A stretch of 47,894 nt of DNA from an uncultured Candidatus Hydrogenedens sp. (GTDB taxonomy: Bacteria > Myxococcota > UBA4151): positions 1-47,894 of the forward strand of contig CACGMS010000006.1 in assembly GCA_902574205.1 (NCBI GenBank), written 5' to 3'. Numbering within the stretch: position 1 is the first letter of the stretch; each line of letters opens with the position of its first letter. Positions 32,890-41,347 of the stretch are shown in pieces. A program made the translations under genes and the position numbers. Under the pieces are notes generated by a model that made no database searches, was not told where the DNA came from, and saw nothing but the letters and a program-made list of their open reading frames with translations.

Positions 32890-34107
32890 ATGCCCAAAGT
32901 CTTTCCATTCGCTGCGATCCGTCCTGACTCTAAAACCCTCGACCAGGTCCATTGCGCGCCTTACGATACCATGAACCGCGCCGAAGCGGCGGCAATGGCT
33001 GAAGGCAAACCCTTGAGTTTCCTTCACGTCGACCGGCCTGATATCCACTTCCCTGCGGACGCTAACCCACACGCGCCAGAGGTCTATCAGCGCGCTCGGG
33101 TCGAGCTCGACCGACTGCTCAATGAAGGCGCTTTACATCGGGATTTAGGACCGGTCTTTTCGATCTATCGTCAAACCATGAACGGGCGCCAACAAACCGG
33201 TCTCGTAGCAACGGCATTAGCGGCTGATTACGCATCCGGCGTCATCAAACGCCATGAGTTTACGCGACCGGACAAAGAAGATGACCGAGTCCATCATATC
33301 GAAGGTACCGGTTGTCAGTGCTCGCCGGTCTTTTTGGCTTATCGAAGCCAAAGTGATTTGGATGCCTTAATCGCTGCGCCGCAGGGCACGCCGCCTTATG
33401 TCGACTTTATTGATGACCTAAACGTGCGTCACGAACTCTGGATCGTTGAGGACGCTGCACACAGCGAGCAAATTGAAGCAGCCTTTGAGCCCGTCGATTA
33501 TTTTTATGTCGCCGATGGGCATCATCGAAGCGCGGCAGCCGTGCGCATTGCCGATGCACATCCAAGCGAAGAACTCGCCCAGCGCTTCTTAGTGGTAATC
33601 TTTCCGCATACTCAACTGCACGTCATGGATTACAACCGTTTCGTCCACGACCTCAATGGCCATAGTCATGACGAGTTCGTGGCCGCTGTGAGCGAGCATT
33701 TTGAGGTCACGCGTGGTGGGGGCTCACCTCGGTCGGCGCGGCAATTCGGAATGTATTTAGACGGTGTTTGGCATACCCTAAGCGCCAAAGCGCATACCCA
33801 CCGAGACATGGCTGCTGTTGACGCACTCGATGTCGCTATTCTGCAGCGCTATATCCTTGAACCCATACTCGGTATCAAAGACCCAAGGCGATCCAAACGC
33901 ATCGAATTTATCGGGGGTATCCGCGGCATGGGTGAGCTCGAAGATAAGGTTCAAAGCAAACCGAACTCTGTCGCCTTTGCGATGTACCCCACGTCGATGA
34001 ACGAACTGCTCGATGTCGCCGATGATGATGCCATCATGCCGCCAAAATCGACATGGTTTGAACCCAAATTACGCTCTGGGCTGTTCCTTAACCCAGTGCT
34101 CAGGTAA
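32890..34107 (+). CDS. DUF1015 family protein
   Basis: A 405-residue cytoplasmic protein of the DUF1015 family (function not established). Family features are the start VFPFAAIRPDSKTLDQVHCAPYDTMN, SFLHVDRPDI, HEFTRPDKEDDRVHHIEGTGCQCSPVFLAYRS, and VADGHHRSAAAVRIA. Length is normal for the family. ATG 32890 is chosen because GGAGGTG lies just upstream; an in-frame start at 32845 adds a non-conserved tail. It is followed after 12 bases by a glutamine amidotransferase gene. Confidence 0.9.
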   Translation: MPKVFPFAAIRPDSKTLDQVHCAPYDTMNRAEAAAMAEGKPLSFLHVDRPDIHFPADANPHAPEVYQRARVELDRLLNEGALHRDLGPVFSIYRQTMNGRQQTGLVATALAADYASGVIKRHEFTRPDKEDDRVHHIEGTGCQCSPVFLAYRSQSDLDALIAAPQGTPPYVDFIDDLNVRHELWIVEDAAHSEQIEAAFEPVDYFYVADGHHRSAAAVRIADAHPSEELAQRFLVVIFPHTQLHVMDYNRFVHDLNGHSHDEFVAAVSEHFEVTRGGGSPRSARQFGMYLDGVWHTLSAKAHTHRDMAAVDALDVAILQRYILEPILGIKDPRRSKRIEFIGGIRGMGELEDKVQSKPNSVAFAMYPTSMNELLDVADDDAIMPPKSTWFEPKLRSGLFLNPVLR

Positions 34108-34119
34108 GCTCTAAGGACG

Positions 34120-34890
34120 ATGAACCATTATCTCTTGCTTCAGTGCCGGCTACCTGACGACCCCATGCGGTTGCATGAGCAAGAGTGTGTCCAGCGAGCG
34201 CTCGGTTGTAGTGCAGATCAAATGAGCTCGGTCAATCTCAGCCAGCGCTTACCAACTAACCAAGAAATCGAAGCTGCTTCGGCGATGATGATCGGTGGTT
34301 CGGGTGCATTTCATGTGTATGATGACGAGCCATGGATCAAAAATATCGTCGGCTTTTGCGGTGAACTGCTCCAACAGGTGGATCGACCGATTTTAGGCAT
34401 GTGTTTTGGTCACCAGGCGCTCTTGCTGGCGAGCGGTGCTCAGATCATTAAAGACGAGGACAAAGAAGAACTCGGCACCTATGAGATGCAGCTCACACCC
34501 GCCGGGCAATCGGACGAATTATTCCATGGAATGCAGGACCGGTTCTACGTTCAACTGGGTCATGTCGACCGAGCGATCAATCTGCCAAAGGGCTGGGTCA
34601 ATCTAGCCGACTCCGCATTACAACCCTACGAAGCGGTGCGGCTGACTGGGCAGCCGGTTTGGGGATTTCAGTTCCACGCCGAATTAAGGATGGAAGACAA
34701 TTTGTATCGCGTGCGGCATTACGCCGATCATTACGGCGCTGCTCGAGAAGAGGTCTTTGATCTTTTAGTCGCCAAGCACCGCCCATCGCCGATGGGCACC
34801 CAACTCATGCAACGCTTTGCGCAAATTGTATCCGAATTTTGGGAGACCCCAACATGCATCGAATCGCCTACGCCATCTGTCTCGCTCTAA
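34120..34890 (+). CDS. Class-I glutamine amidotransferase-like protein
   Basis: A 256-residue stand-alone GATase1 protein with the full catalytic triad: Cys95 in GMCFGHQAL, His186 and Glu188 in GFQFHAEL. It resembles GMP synthase-like amidotransferases that act alone or on gamma-glutamyl compounds, having no synthetase domain. The GQLGHVD-like motif (YVQLGHVDRA) is also typical. No partner synthetase is adjacent, so the acceptor of the ammonia, or the gamma-glutamyl substrate, is unknown. Its last 37 bases overlap the start of the next gene. Confidence 0.87.
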   Translation: MNHYLLLQCRLPDDPMRLHEQECVQRALGCSADQMSSVNLSQRLPTNQEIEAASAMMIGGSGAFHVYDDEPWIKNIVGFCGELLQQVDRPILGMCFGHQALLLASGAQIIKDEDKEELGTYEMQLTPAGQSDELFHGMQDRFYVQLGHVDRAINLPKGWVNLADSALQPYEAVRLTGQPVWGFQFHAELRMEDNLYRVRHYADHYGAAREEVFDLLVAKHRPSPMGTQLMQRFAQIVSEFWETPTCIESPTPSVSL

Positions 34891-35879
34891 TTGCCTGCGG
34901 TCCCGCCGCTGGAGATGGAACGGGCAACGGCGAAGTCGATGCGGGTCCTGCTGCCACACCACTAGGACCCGAAGTCAACTTTGAGTGCCCCGATGGAGCC
35001 CCGTCGATAAGCAATGGTATGAACGAAAGCTGGCCCTACGGAGCCGCTCAGGGCGACACCCGTAGATTCCATGCGCTAATCCCGAACGTTGATGGCGACA
35101 CGCCCGTGGGCGTTGTCTTTTCTTGGCACGGAATCGGACAGGACCTGGAAAGCTGGGTGCAAGGTACACGCGTCGATAATGCACAACCCGACTTTCCCTT
35201 CATCGTGATCAGCCCGCATGACAGCGGGATGATGCCTCAAGAGGACCCTCCGGGCCTTTATTGGGATATGCTCTACTCATCGCCTGGCGATGACAATCGC
35301 GAAGCCGAACTGTTTGAGAGTATCCTTGGGTGCCTGCTTCTTGATTACCGAATCGATACCAAGCGCCTCTACAGTGTCGGGTTCTCTGGTGGTGCTGTGA
35401 TCACGAATATGTTGCAGGTGCGCTATCCCGATCTCTTTGCGGCAACCGCGCCGATGTCAGGCGCATGGTTCAGCGATCCCGCCCAGGTCGATTTAGTTGA
35501 CCCCGATAATGTCGGCCCACAGTATTTACCGGGTCTTGGAGTCGATTGGAATGCCATGGGGCCGGGTCAAGAGACGATCTTACTAACGCACGGTGGCGCC
35601 GAAGACGACTACGCGTTCGAATACAGCATACTCAACGTCGACATCATCAACTTTGAACAGGCCAATCAGGCGGCAATTACCTACCTAACCGAGAATGGTC
35701 GAAACGTCATCGATTGCCCTCATACCAATGGACACCGCCAACACCCTGGCTTCTGGATCCCCGACTTGGTCGCCTTCATGAAGGCACACCCTTGGCACGA
35801 ACCGTCACCCTACGCCGAAGATTTACCCGAACCGTTTAGCGGCGCCGGATGTCGGTTCTACGCTGCTGCGAGCCCATGA
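34854..35879 (+). CDS. PHB depolymerase-like esterase lipoprotein
   Basis: A 341-residue alpha/beta-hydrolase with a lipoprotein signal (MHRIAYAICLALIAC, Cys15) and a Gly/Asp linker. The nucleophile elbow is YSVGFSGGA with Ser178; the oxyanion region is SWHGIGQDLESW; a late NGHRQHPGFW may supply the histidine. It resembles LpqC/polyhydroxybutyrate depolymerase-type esterases (feruloyl and acetylxylan esterases share this fold). The start ATG 34854 has GGGAG 8 bases upstream. It is predicted to sit on an envelope membrane and hydrolyse ester-linked polymers; the substrate is not determined. Confidence 0.82.
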   Translation: MHRIAYAICLALIACGPAAGDGTGNGEVDAGPAATPLGPEVNFECPDGAPSISNGMNESWPYGAAQGDTRRFHALIPNVDGDTPVGVVFSWHGIGQDLESWVQGTRVDNAQPDFPFIVISPHDSGMMPQEDPPGLYWDMLYSSPGDDNREAELFESILGCLLLDYRIDTKRLYSVGFSGGAVITNMLQVRYPDLFAATAPMSGAWFSDPAQVDLVDPDNVGPQYLPGLGVDWNAMGPGQETILLTHGGAEDDYAFEYSILNVDIINFEQANQAAITYLTENGRNVIDCPHTNGHRQHPGFWIPDLVAFMKAHPWHEPSPYAEDLPEPFSGAGCRFYAAASP

Positions 35880-37843
35880 CCCCCAAAAGCATTGCCGCTG
35901 GGCTCTTACTGCTTGCCGTGCTTACTGCGGTTTACGGTCCAGGGCCTCGCCAGAAATTGAGCCAAGAGGAGGCGCGCAAAGAGGCGCTTGTCGAACTGGT
36001 CAAAAGTGCGCGTGCAGGCGCCAAACCTGAACCCAACAAACCCGGCGAGATCACCTTCTCGCTCACGCCGCCTGAATTATGCCGACCCATTGGCGGCTCG
36101 TTCGGCAACCCCGAATCCGAATTGATGGTTCGAACATGGAATCAAGAACTCGCCAACTTCAAGGTCAAAGAGATCACAGGATGTAACTATGACCTCAAAC
36201 CGGTTGCCTTTGAGTTAGTTGACGAAGATGAACGCTTTGGCTTTTATTTTGGTGAACAAGGGGTCGGGCCGAAATGGACGACAAAAATACCCTCTGCTCA
36301 GATCAAGCCGGATCTCAGAAGTCTTTTACCCGCAGCGCTCGCCGTCACCATCGCTGTCGGGTTTCGCCTCGTGGTTCCGGGGCTGATAGCCGGAATTGTT
36401 GTTGGCGCTATGGTCGGCGCTGACGGCGCATTCGGTGGAAGTCTTAGCGGTCTTTGGGCAGCGATCAACGATGCGTTTTCGAGCAAATGGAATTGGTGGA
36501 TTTTAGTCTTTACCTTTGCGCTGATCGCGCTGGTCAGCATCGCTGAAGTCAGCGGCGGAATCGCCGGCATCATCAACAAACTCACGGCGCGAGTGAAAAG
36601 TCGCCGAGGCGCTGAGACCGCCACAGTAGCCCTAGGCGGCATGTTATTCTTTGATGATTACGCCAACACCATGGTGGTCGGCTCGACCATGAAACCGCTG
36701 ACCGACCGATACGGCACCAGCCGCGCAAAACTTGCGTATTTGGTGGATTCAACCGCTGCCCCACTCGCGGGAATCGCCTTACTCTCGACCTGGATCGGCT
36801 ATGAGGTCGGCCTCCTCCAAGACCTTAGCAAAGAGCTCAATCTCGGCATCGATGGTTATGCTCTATTTTTGTCTGCTGTTCCCTTTCGTGCCTACTGCCT
36901 AATCGCCTTACTCTTGGTCTTTGCTTCCGCCTACAGCGGTCGTGACCTAGGTCCAATGATCGTGGCACAGCGGCACCCCAAACATCCCGATGATCAACCA
37001 CTCACTCAAACGACAACCAACACGCAACCTGCGGCGTGGCGCGCCGTTGGACCATTAGGGCTCACCTTTGCGCTCGTCTTCGCGGGACTGCTCTTCAAAG
37101 GCGCCGCTGGACTCAAGCATCAATTTGACCCGTGGAGCTGGTCAGGCTGGCGCGCAATTATGGGTGTTGAAGAGGCAAGCTTATTGGGTATCACGCTAGA
37201 TATCGCAAGTATTCTCGCCTTGGCTTCGATCGTTGGCTTAATCGCCGCCTACGCAGCAGGGCTGCAGGCTCAAGTCAGCTCCAAAAATCTCAATCAAGCC
37301 ATGCTACGCGGATTCAAAGGGGTGTCGCCCGCAGTCGCTATCTTGCTGTGCGCTTGGGTGCTTAGCTCGGTTAATGGAAGCATCGGCACTAAAGATGTTT
37401 TGGCTGGCTTTATAGCGAGCGACACCGCAGCGATCTGGTTCCCTGCAGCAACGTTTCTGCTCGCAGCAGCCACGAGTTTTGCCACGGGCACAAGCTTTGG
37501 GACGATGGGTATCTTATTGCCCACGCTGGTACCGATCGCACATACTGTGGGCGGCATCGACACCACCATTCTGGCCATCGCCGCGGTGATGGATGGAGCG
37601 ATTTTTGGTGACCATTGCTCACCCTTGTCGGACACGACGGTGATGAGTTCAATCTCTACCGACTGCTCTCTTGACGAACACGTCCGTACACAGCTCCCCT
37701 ATGCCTTATTAGCCATGAGCGCTGCGCTGCTGCTGTGTTACATCCCGGCTGGGCTGGGCTGGTTCGGTCCCATGCTTGCGCTCCCCTTAGGCGGTATCGC
37801 TGTGCTCTTAGTTCTTCGATGTGTCGGTCAACATACCGAATAA
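35876..37843 (+). CDS. nhaC: NhaC-family Na+/H+ antiporter with extracytoplasmic N-terminal insert
   Basis: A 655-residue membrane protein. The C-terminal ~520 residues match NhaC antiporters: SIAEVSGGIAGIINKL, LGGMLFFDDYANTMVVGSTMKPLTDRYG (read in pieces), KLAYLVDSTAAPLAG, and FGDHCSPLSDTTVMSS. A first hydrophobic segment (about 5-20) is followed by ~120 soluble residues with two cysteines (LCRPI, TGCNYD) before the membrane domain starts near residue 145, an unusual addition. The ATG overlaps the stop of the esterase gene (ATGA), so I use 35876. It probably exchanges Na+ for H+ across the inner membrane. Confidence 0.88.
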   Translation: MTPKSIAAGLLLLAVLTAVYGPGPRQKLSQEEARKEALVELVKSARAGAKPEPNKPGEITFSLTPPELCRPIGGSFGNPESELMVRTWNQELANFKVKEITGCNYDLKPVAFELVDEDERFGFYFGEQGVGPKWTTKIPSAQIKPDLRSLLPAALAVTIAVGFRLVVPGLIAGIVVGAMVGADGAFGGSLSGLWAAINDAFSSKWNWWILVFTFALIALVSIAEVSGGIAGIINKLTARVKSRRGAETATVALGGMLFFDDYANTMVVGSTMKPLTDRYGTSRAKLAYLVDSTAAPLAGIALLSTWIGYEVGLLQDLSKELNLGIDGYALFLSAVPFRAYCLIALLLVFASAYSGRDLGPMIVAQRHPKHPDDQPLTQTTTNTQPAAWRAVGPLGLTFALVFAGLLFKGAAGLKHQFDPWSWSGWRAIMGVEEASLLGITLDIASILALASIVGLIAAYAAGLQAQVSSKNLNQAMLRGFKGVSPAVAILLCAWVLSSVNGSIGTKDVLAGFIASDTAAIWFPAATFLLAAATSFATGTSFGTMGILLPTLVPIAHTVGGIDTTILAIAAVMDGAIFGDHCSPLSDTTVMSSISTDCSLDEHVRTQLPYALLAMSAALLLCYIPAGLGWFGPMLALPLGGIAVLLVLRCVGQHTE

Positions 37844-37984
37844 TTTTATGGGATCTCAAGCGGCCACATCTGTTTTCAGCGGCTTCGACTCATCATGATC
37901 GATCGATCGATTTTCGCCGCCAAGCCACCTTGACCTTGCAAGCCTGACCAACGCGCTGTAGCGGGCGCCTCATCAAAGGAGCAT

Positions 37985-38455
37985 ATGATGAGCTTTGAAG
38001 CGGCTAAAGAGCAACTCACACCTCTTACCCCTGAGGGACGCCAATGGAAAGATGGCGAGGGTTACCTCGATCTGATTGAGAACGGGCAAGAATTTTCGCT
38101 CGGGCTTGGTGTGGTCGGCGATGAAGACGACGACAAAGCGTACCTGCTGGCTCGAGTCGTTCTGTACGCTGACTGCTTTGGTGAGGCGGAGACCGTTGAT
38201 GAAGCGATGGTCTTAGAGCTTGCTGCTACCGCTCTTGGTCTACCCGAAGGTCTCGATTGCCAGGTCGGCATTGAAGTCTACGATGGCAGCACCGACGATT
38301 CAGGCGCGCTAGTTCCTGTTGAAGGAGATGGTGAAGTCGAAGTTGATGCTTTTGAAGTCCACTTTTCCCCGGAACTATCGATCGACCAACTCGACAACGA
38401 TCTGCTCAAGAAACTGATCGAAGGCGCGCCTTATATCCTCCCCAGCGAGGAATAG
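37985..38455 (+). CDS. Small acidic protein of unknown function
   Basis: A 156-residue soluble, very acidic protein with no recognised family. It has a probable two-strand start (GYLDLIENGQEFSLGLGVVG), an alternating D/E-rich centre (GDEDDDKAYLLARVVLYADCFG), and an acidic C-terminal half (VEGDGEVEVDAFEVHFSPELSID). ATG 37985 or 37988 follows AAAGGAG closely. There is no signal peptide. The shikimate kinase frame begins 1 base after its stop, so the two may be translationally coupled. Confidence 0.7.
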   Translation: MMSFEAAKEQLTPLTPEGRQWKDGEGYLDLIENGQEFSLGLGVVGDEDDDKAYLLARVVLYADCFGEAETVDEAMVLELAATALGLPEGLDCQVGIEVYDGSTDDSGALVPVEGDGEVEVDAFEVHFSPELSIDQLDNDLLKKLIEGAPYILPSEE

Positions 38456-38456
38456 T

Positions 38457-38990
38457 CTGCTGGGTATCATACTCATAGGTCCTCGCGGGGCGGGTAAATC
38501 CACCCTAGCCCCTCGACTTGCTCAAGCTCTGGGCTGGCGCTGTATCGACCTTGACCAAGAAATCGCGTGTCAGAACCAAACGGAACTGAGCGAGTGGATC
38601 AACTCCCACGGTTGGTCTGCCTTTCGCGCTCGTGAGCGAGAAGCGCTCGCAAAGGCCAACACTCAGAAGAACGTGGTTATCGCTTGCGGTGCGGGGCTTG
38701 TCGAGGATGCCGATAATCAAGCGAACCTTCGCAAAGCCGCTCACGTTGTCCTCTGGCTCGATATTAAACCAAAGGAACAAGAAGGACGACTTCGAGAAGA
38801 CGCTTCACGGCCTCGCCTCGAGCCAAAATACAGCTTGATTGAGGAATTGCAGATCGTCGACCAACGGCGTCGAATCCTCTACCAAGAATTGAGTGATCAG
38901 CGATTCGACGCAGCAGTCAAACCCGACCAACTCCTCAGCAATTGCTTGGATTTTATCCAACAGCATCAGAACCAACCCAGACGAAATTAG
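38457..38990 (+). CDS. aroK: Shikimate kinase with a CTG start
   Basis: A 177-residue kinase of the chorismate pathway (shikimate + ATP to shikimate 3-phosphate). It shows the Walker A GPRGAGKST, the shikimate-binding IDLDQEI and SAFRARE, VIACGAG in place of the usual GGG loop, VVLWLDIKP, the lid SRPRLEP and RRRILYQELSD. An in-frame TGA at 38415 precedes it and no ATG, GTG or TTG lies between that stop and the Walker motif; the plausible starts are CTG at 38457 or 38460, with GAGG 6-9 bases upstream. It follows the acidic-protein gene by one base. The stop overlaps the convergent hydrolase gene by 4 bases. Confidence 0.82.
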   Translation: MLGIILIGPRGAGKSTLAPRLAQALGWRCIDLDQEIACQNQTELSEWINSHGWSAFRAREREALAKANTQKNVVIACGAGLVEDADNQANLRKAAHVVLWLDIKPKEQEGRLREDASRPRLEPKYSLIEELQIVDQRRRILYQELSDQRFDAAVKPDQLLSNCLDFIQQHQNQPRRN

Positions 38991-41344
38991 AACCGCAGCA
39001 GTTGGCGGAGTTCCCAAAAGCTAAAGCCCAGTAAAAATCGTAATTCGCGTCGGTTGGGCTCAATGGACAAAATGGCTTCATCGCCATCGAGATCGAGCTC
39101 TTCATCGCCCATGATAAAAGTCACTGCTTGCTCACGCGTCAAACGTGCCAGTGCGCCAGGCGGTGTCCCGGATCTGGACTCATAAACGGGAATGAGATGG
39201 CGAAAAAGCAAATCCGAATAACGCATGTATTCGCGCCATTCGCCCGCATCCGGATTGACCGTGGCGAGCACCAAATCATCGCCTGCTGCATCCACTAAAC
39301 GCATCGAATCCGGATTGGTTACCGCCGGGTCGCCTTGAATGAGTTGCACCATAACCGAAGCACGTTGCTCTCCAGCACCACGGGCCTGTCGCCATAACCA
39401 GGCTGCTCCTTCGCCCTCGGCATCACCCGCAAGCCATGCTTTACGCGCAGTGAACCGGTTGATGCCGTGAAAACCAAGCGGGGCATCGAGCAAACCGGCT
39501 CCCGGCCATAAGATCCCTTCATCAAACAAACCGTAGCGATTGCTCGGATCGTTACTCAACGGCGGAAGCCACGTCTCAAAAAGATCAGCCCAAGTGTCGC
39601 GATAACTCGATACATAAGGAATGTATCCGTCACCCGGAGGCGCCATCAACACCACGCGCCCAAGTCGTGGCTCATGAGCAGCCAACGTCATCCCATACCG
39701 TCCGCCGTTGCTGTGCCCAATGAATCCCACCCGCGCGGCGTCAAAATCAGATCGCCCATCTTGATCCAGGTCGGCACCGACATGCCCTTGGTCAGCAGCC
39801 GGCAAAAGCACGGTCATCAGCGCCATGAAATCAAGAACCGTCTGGCGGTTACCGTCGTGCATACCGATCATACCAGCGAACTCAGGCGCCGCCCAACTTC
39901 CATGCATCCCTTCGGGTAAACCATAGCGACCATCAGCATTGCTATCGACCGAGCGACCCGGTGTTTGTACATCCGCTGGCAAGGCGTTGACCAACGGCAA
40001 TTGCAGTTCGGTCGCCGGACCCCCGCCATGACCCACGGCATCGATGACCACCGCTGCATAGCCAGCCGCACAAAGACGATCGGCGATTACCCACATATCA
40101 TGCTGTAATCCGGCATAACCCGGTCCCAAAAACACCACGGGCCAACCGTTTTCTGGCCGTTCGCCACGCGGAATATACAGACTAAATGAAAGGTTCTCGA
40201 CGCCTCCGCTTGATCGACCGGAAATGGTCATGGACTCTAGAATGCCCAAATCATTTCGCCAATTGGGCAAGGGTGCTCGGGCGTGAATTAACTCCAAGAT
40301 ATTTGAATCCAAACCACCATCGAGTTCGGCAAAACTTTGAACCGGTATAAAGAGCTCTTGAAAAACCTGCACCGTCGTACCCGCTGGCGCTTCAATTTCG
40401 GTTGATAAACTCCAGTCTCGATTGATCATGGCGTAACGCTGCTCGCCCGTTTCAACAGATCGAACCAAAGCAGCACTAGTGTTGCTCAAACGATTCATAT
40501 CGAGCAATGGCTCTTCTTCGAGAACGCGTTGATTGTTGTCCGCAGCAACCAAATCAGCGATATGCAAACGCAGATAAAAACCGCGACGACCCGCCTCAAT
40601 ACCAAAGGCATTCCCTTGGCTCAAATCGCTGATCGGTGTGCGCCGCAAAACCTCAAGGGCGGGCACGCCGCCTTCCCAAGCTCGCCCGTCAACAATCGCT
40701 TGTCGGCGCATGGTCAACTCGACACCCAAACTTTGTACGGTGAACGGTTCGGCTGCGATCACCTCTTCACTTGCTGCGATTCGCTGCGCCAATGCATCAT
40801 CACTCGGTGTCGCCCCCTCAAGTAAAGTTACATCCCAATCGCCGAGGACCTTATTCAAGACGACATAGTAGGTCGCATTGGGAACCAACGGAATTGCCGC
40901 GGCAAATTGAAGGCACCGACGCTCTCGATCGATCGTTATTTGAGTAATCGGTTGCTTGATTTGCTCAGCATCAAGCAATCGAATCAACCCTTCGGGTGGC
41001 GGCGTCTGAGGGAGCTCTTGAGTAAAACACAATCGAGCGACCGGACGCAGCGCAAAGCCATCAAGTCGGCGCTCAATCTGAGCGGTGGTGACATGGAAAA
41101 ATCCGTCATCGCCATCGACGGTAGGCAGTCGCCAACCGCCAGCGTTTCGCCAATGATCAGATGGCCAAGGACGCCCCTCAATGGTTGCGGGCGCCGCTTC
41201 TAAGCGAAGCGCTAATGGCGGCCGTGGGCCCGCATCAAGCGGCCCCGAATCAACGCCTGGACTGCCAGCATCGCTGACTGTGACAGGATCCTGAACACAG
41301 GCGATTAAGCCGAGTAACCCTAAACCGAGAACTCGACACCGCAT
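38987..41344 (-). CDS. Large alpha/beta-hydrolase lipoprotein
   Basis: A 785-residue lipoprotein (lipobox LIAC, Cys16) with a Asp/Gly/Pro linker. An N-terminal Ig-like half of ~370 residues (FALRPVARLCFTQELP, PNATYYVVLN) is typical of large bacterial lipases and Myxococcota hydrolases. The alpha/beta-hydrolase part (about 375-690) has WPVVFLGPGYAGLQHDMW, DAVGHGGG, and the nucleophile elbow VGFIGHSNGGRYG. A calcium-like GADLDQDGRSDFD segment precedes it. It should be a surface or periplasmic esterase/lipase; the substrate is unknown. It lies 3 bases after the gene at 42880-41348 and is probably co-transcribed. Confidence 0.83.
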   Translation of the reverse strand: MRCRVLGLGLLGLIACVQDPVTVSDAGSPGVDSGPLDAGPRPPLALRLEAAPATIEGRPWPSDHWRNAGGWRLPTVDGDDGFFHVTTAQIERRLDGFALRPVARLCFTQELPQTPPPEGLIRLLDAEQIKQPITQITIDRERRCLQFAAAIPLVPNATYYVVLNKVLGDWDVTLLEGATPSDDALAQRIAASEEVIAAEPFTVQSLGVELTMRRQAIVDGRAWEGGVPALEVLRRTPISDLSQGNAFGIEAGRRGFYLRLHIADLVAADNNQRVLEEEPLLDMNRLSNTSAALVRSVETGEQRYAMINRDWSLSTEIEAPAGTTVQVFQELFIPVQSFAELDGGLDSNILELIHARAPLPNWRNDLGILESMTISGRSSGGVENLSFSLYIPRGERPENGWPVVFLGPGYAGLQHDMWVIADRLCAAGYAAVVIDAVGHGGGPATELQLPLVNALPADVQTPGRSVDSNADGRYGLPEGMHGSWAAPEFAGMIGMHDGNRQTVLDFMALMTVLLPAADQGHVGADLDQDGRSDFDAARVGFIGHSNGGRYGMTLAAHEPRLGRVVLMAPPGDGYIPYVSSYRDTWADLFETWLPPLSNDPSNRYGLFDEGILWPGAGLLDAPLGFHGINRFTARKAWLAGDAEGEGAAWLWRQARGAGEQRASVMVQLIQGDPAVTNPDSMRLVDAAGDDLVLATVNPDAGEWREYMRYSDLLFRHLIPVYESRSGTPPGALARLTREQAVTFIMGDEELDLDGDEAILSIEPNRRELRFLLGFSFWELRQLLRF

Positions 41345-41347
41345 GAC

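Noticed and set aside
37899-37914. GATC repeats (GATCGATCGATCGAT) ahead of the acidic-protein gene
   Set aside because: A short run in a 141-base gap; no sign of function beyond chance.
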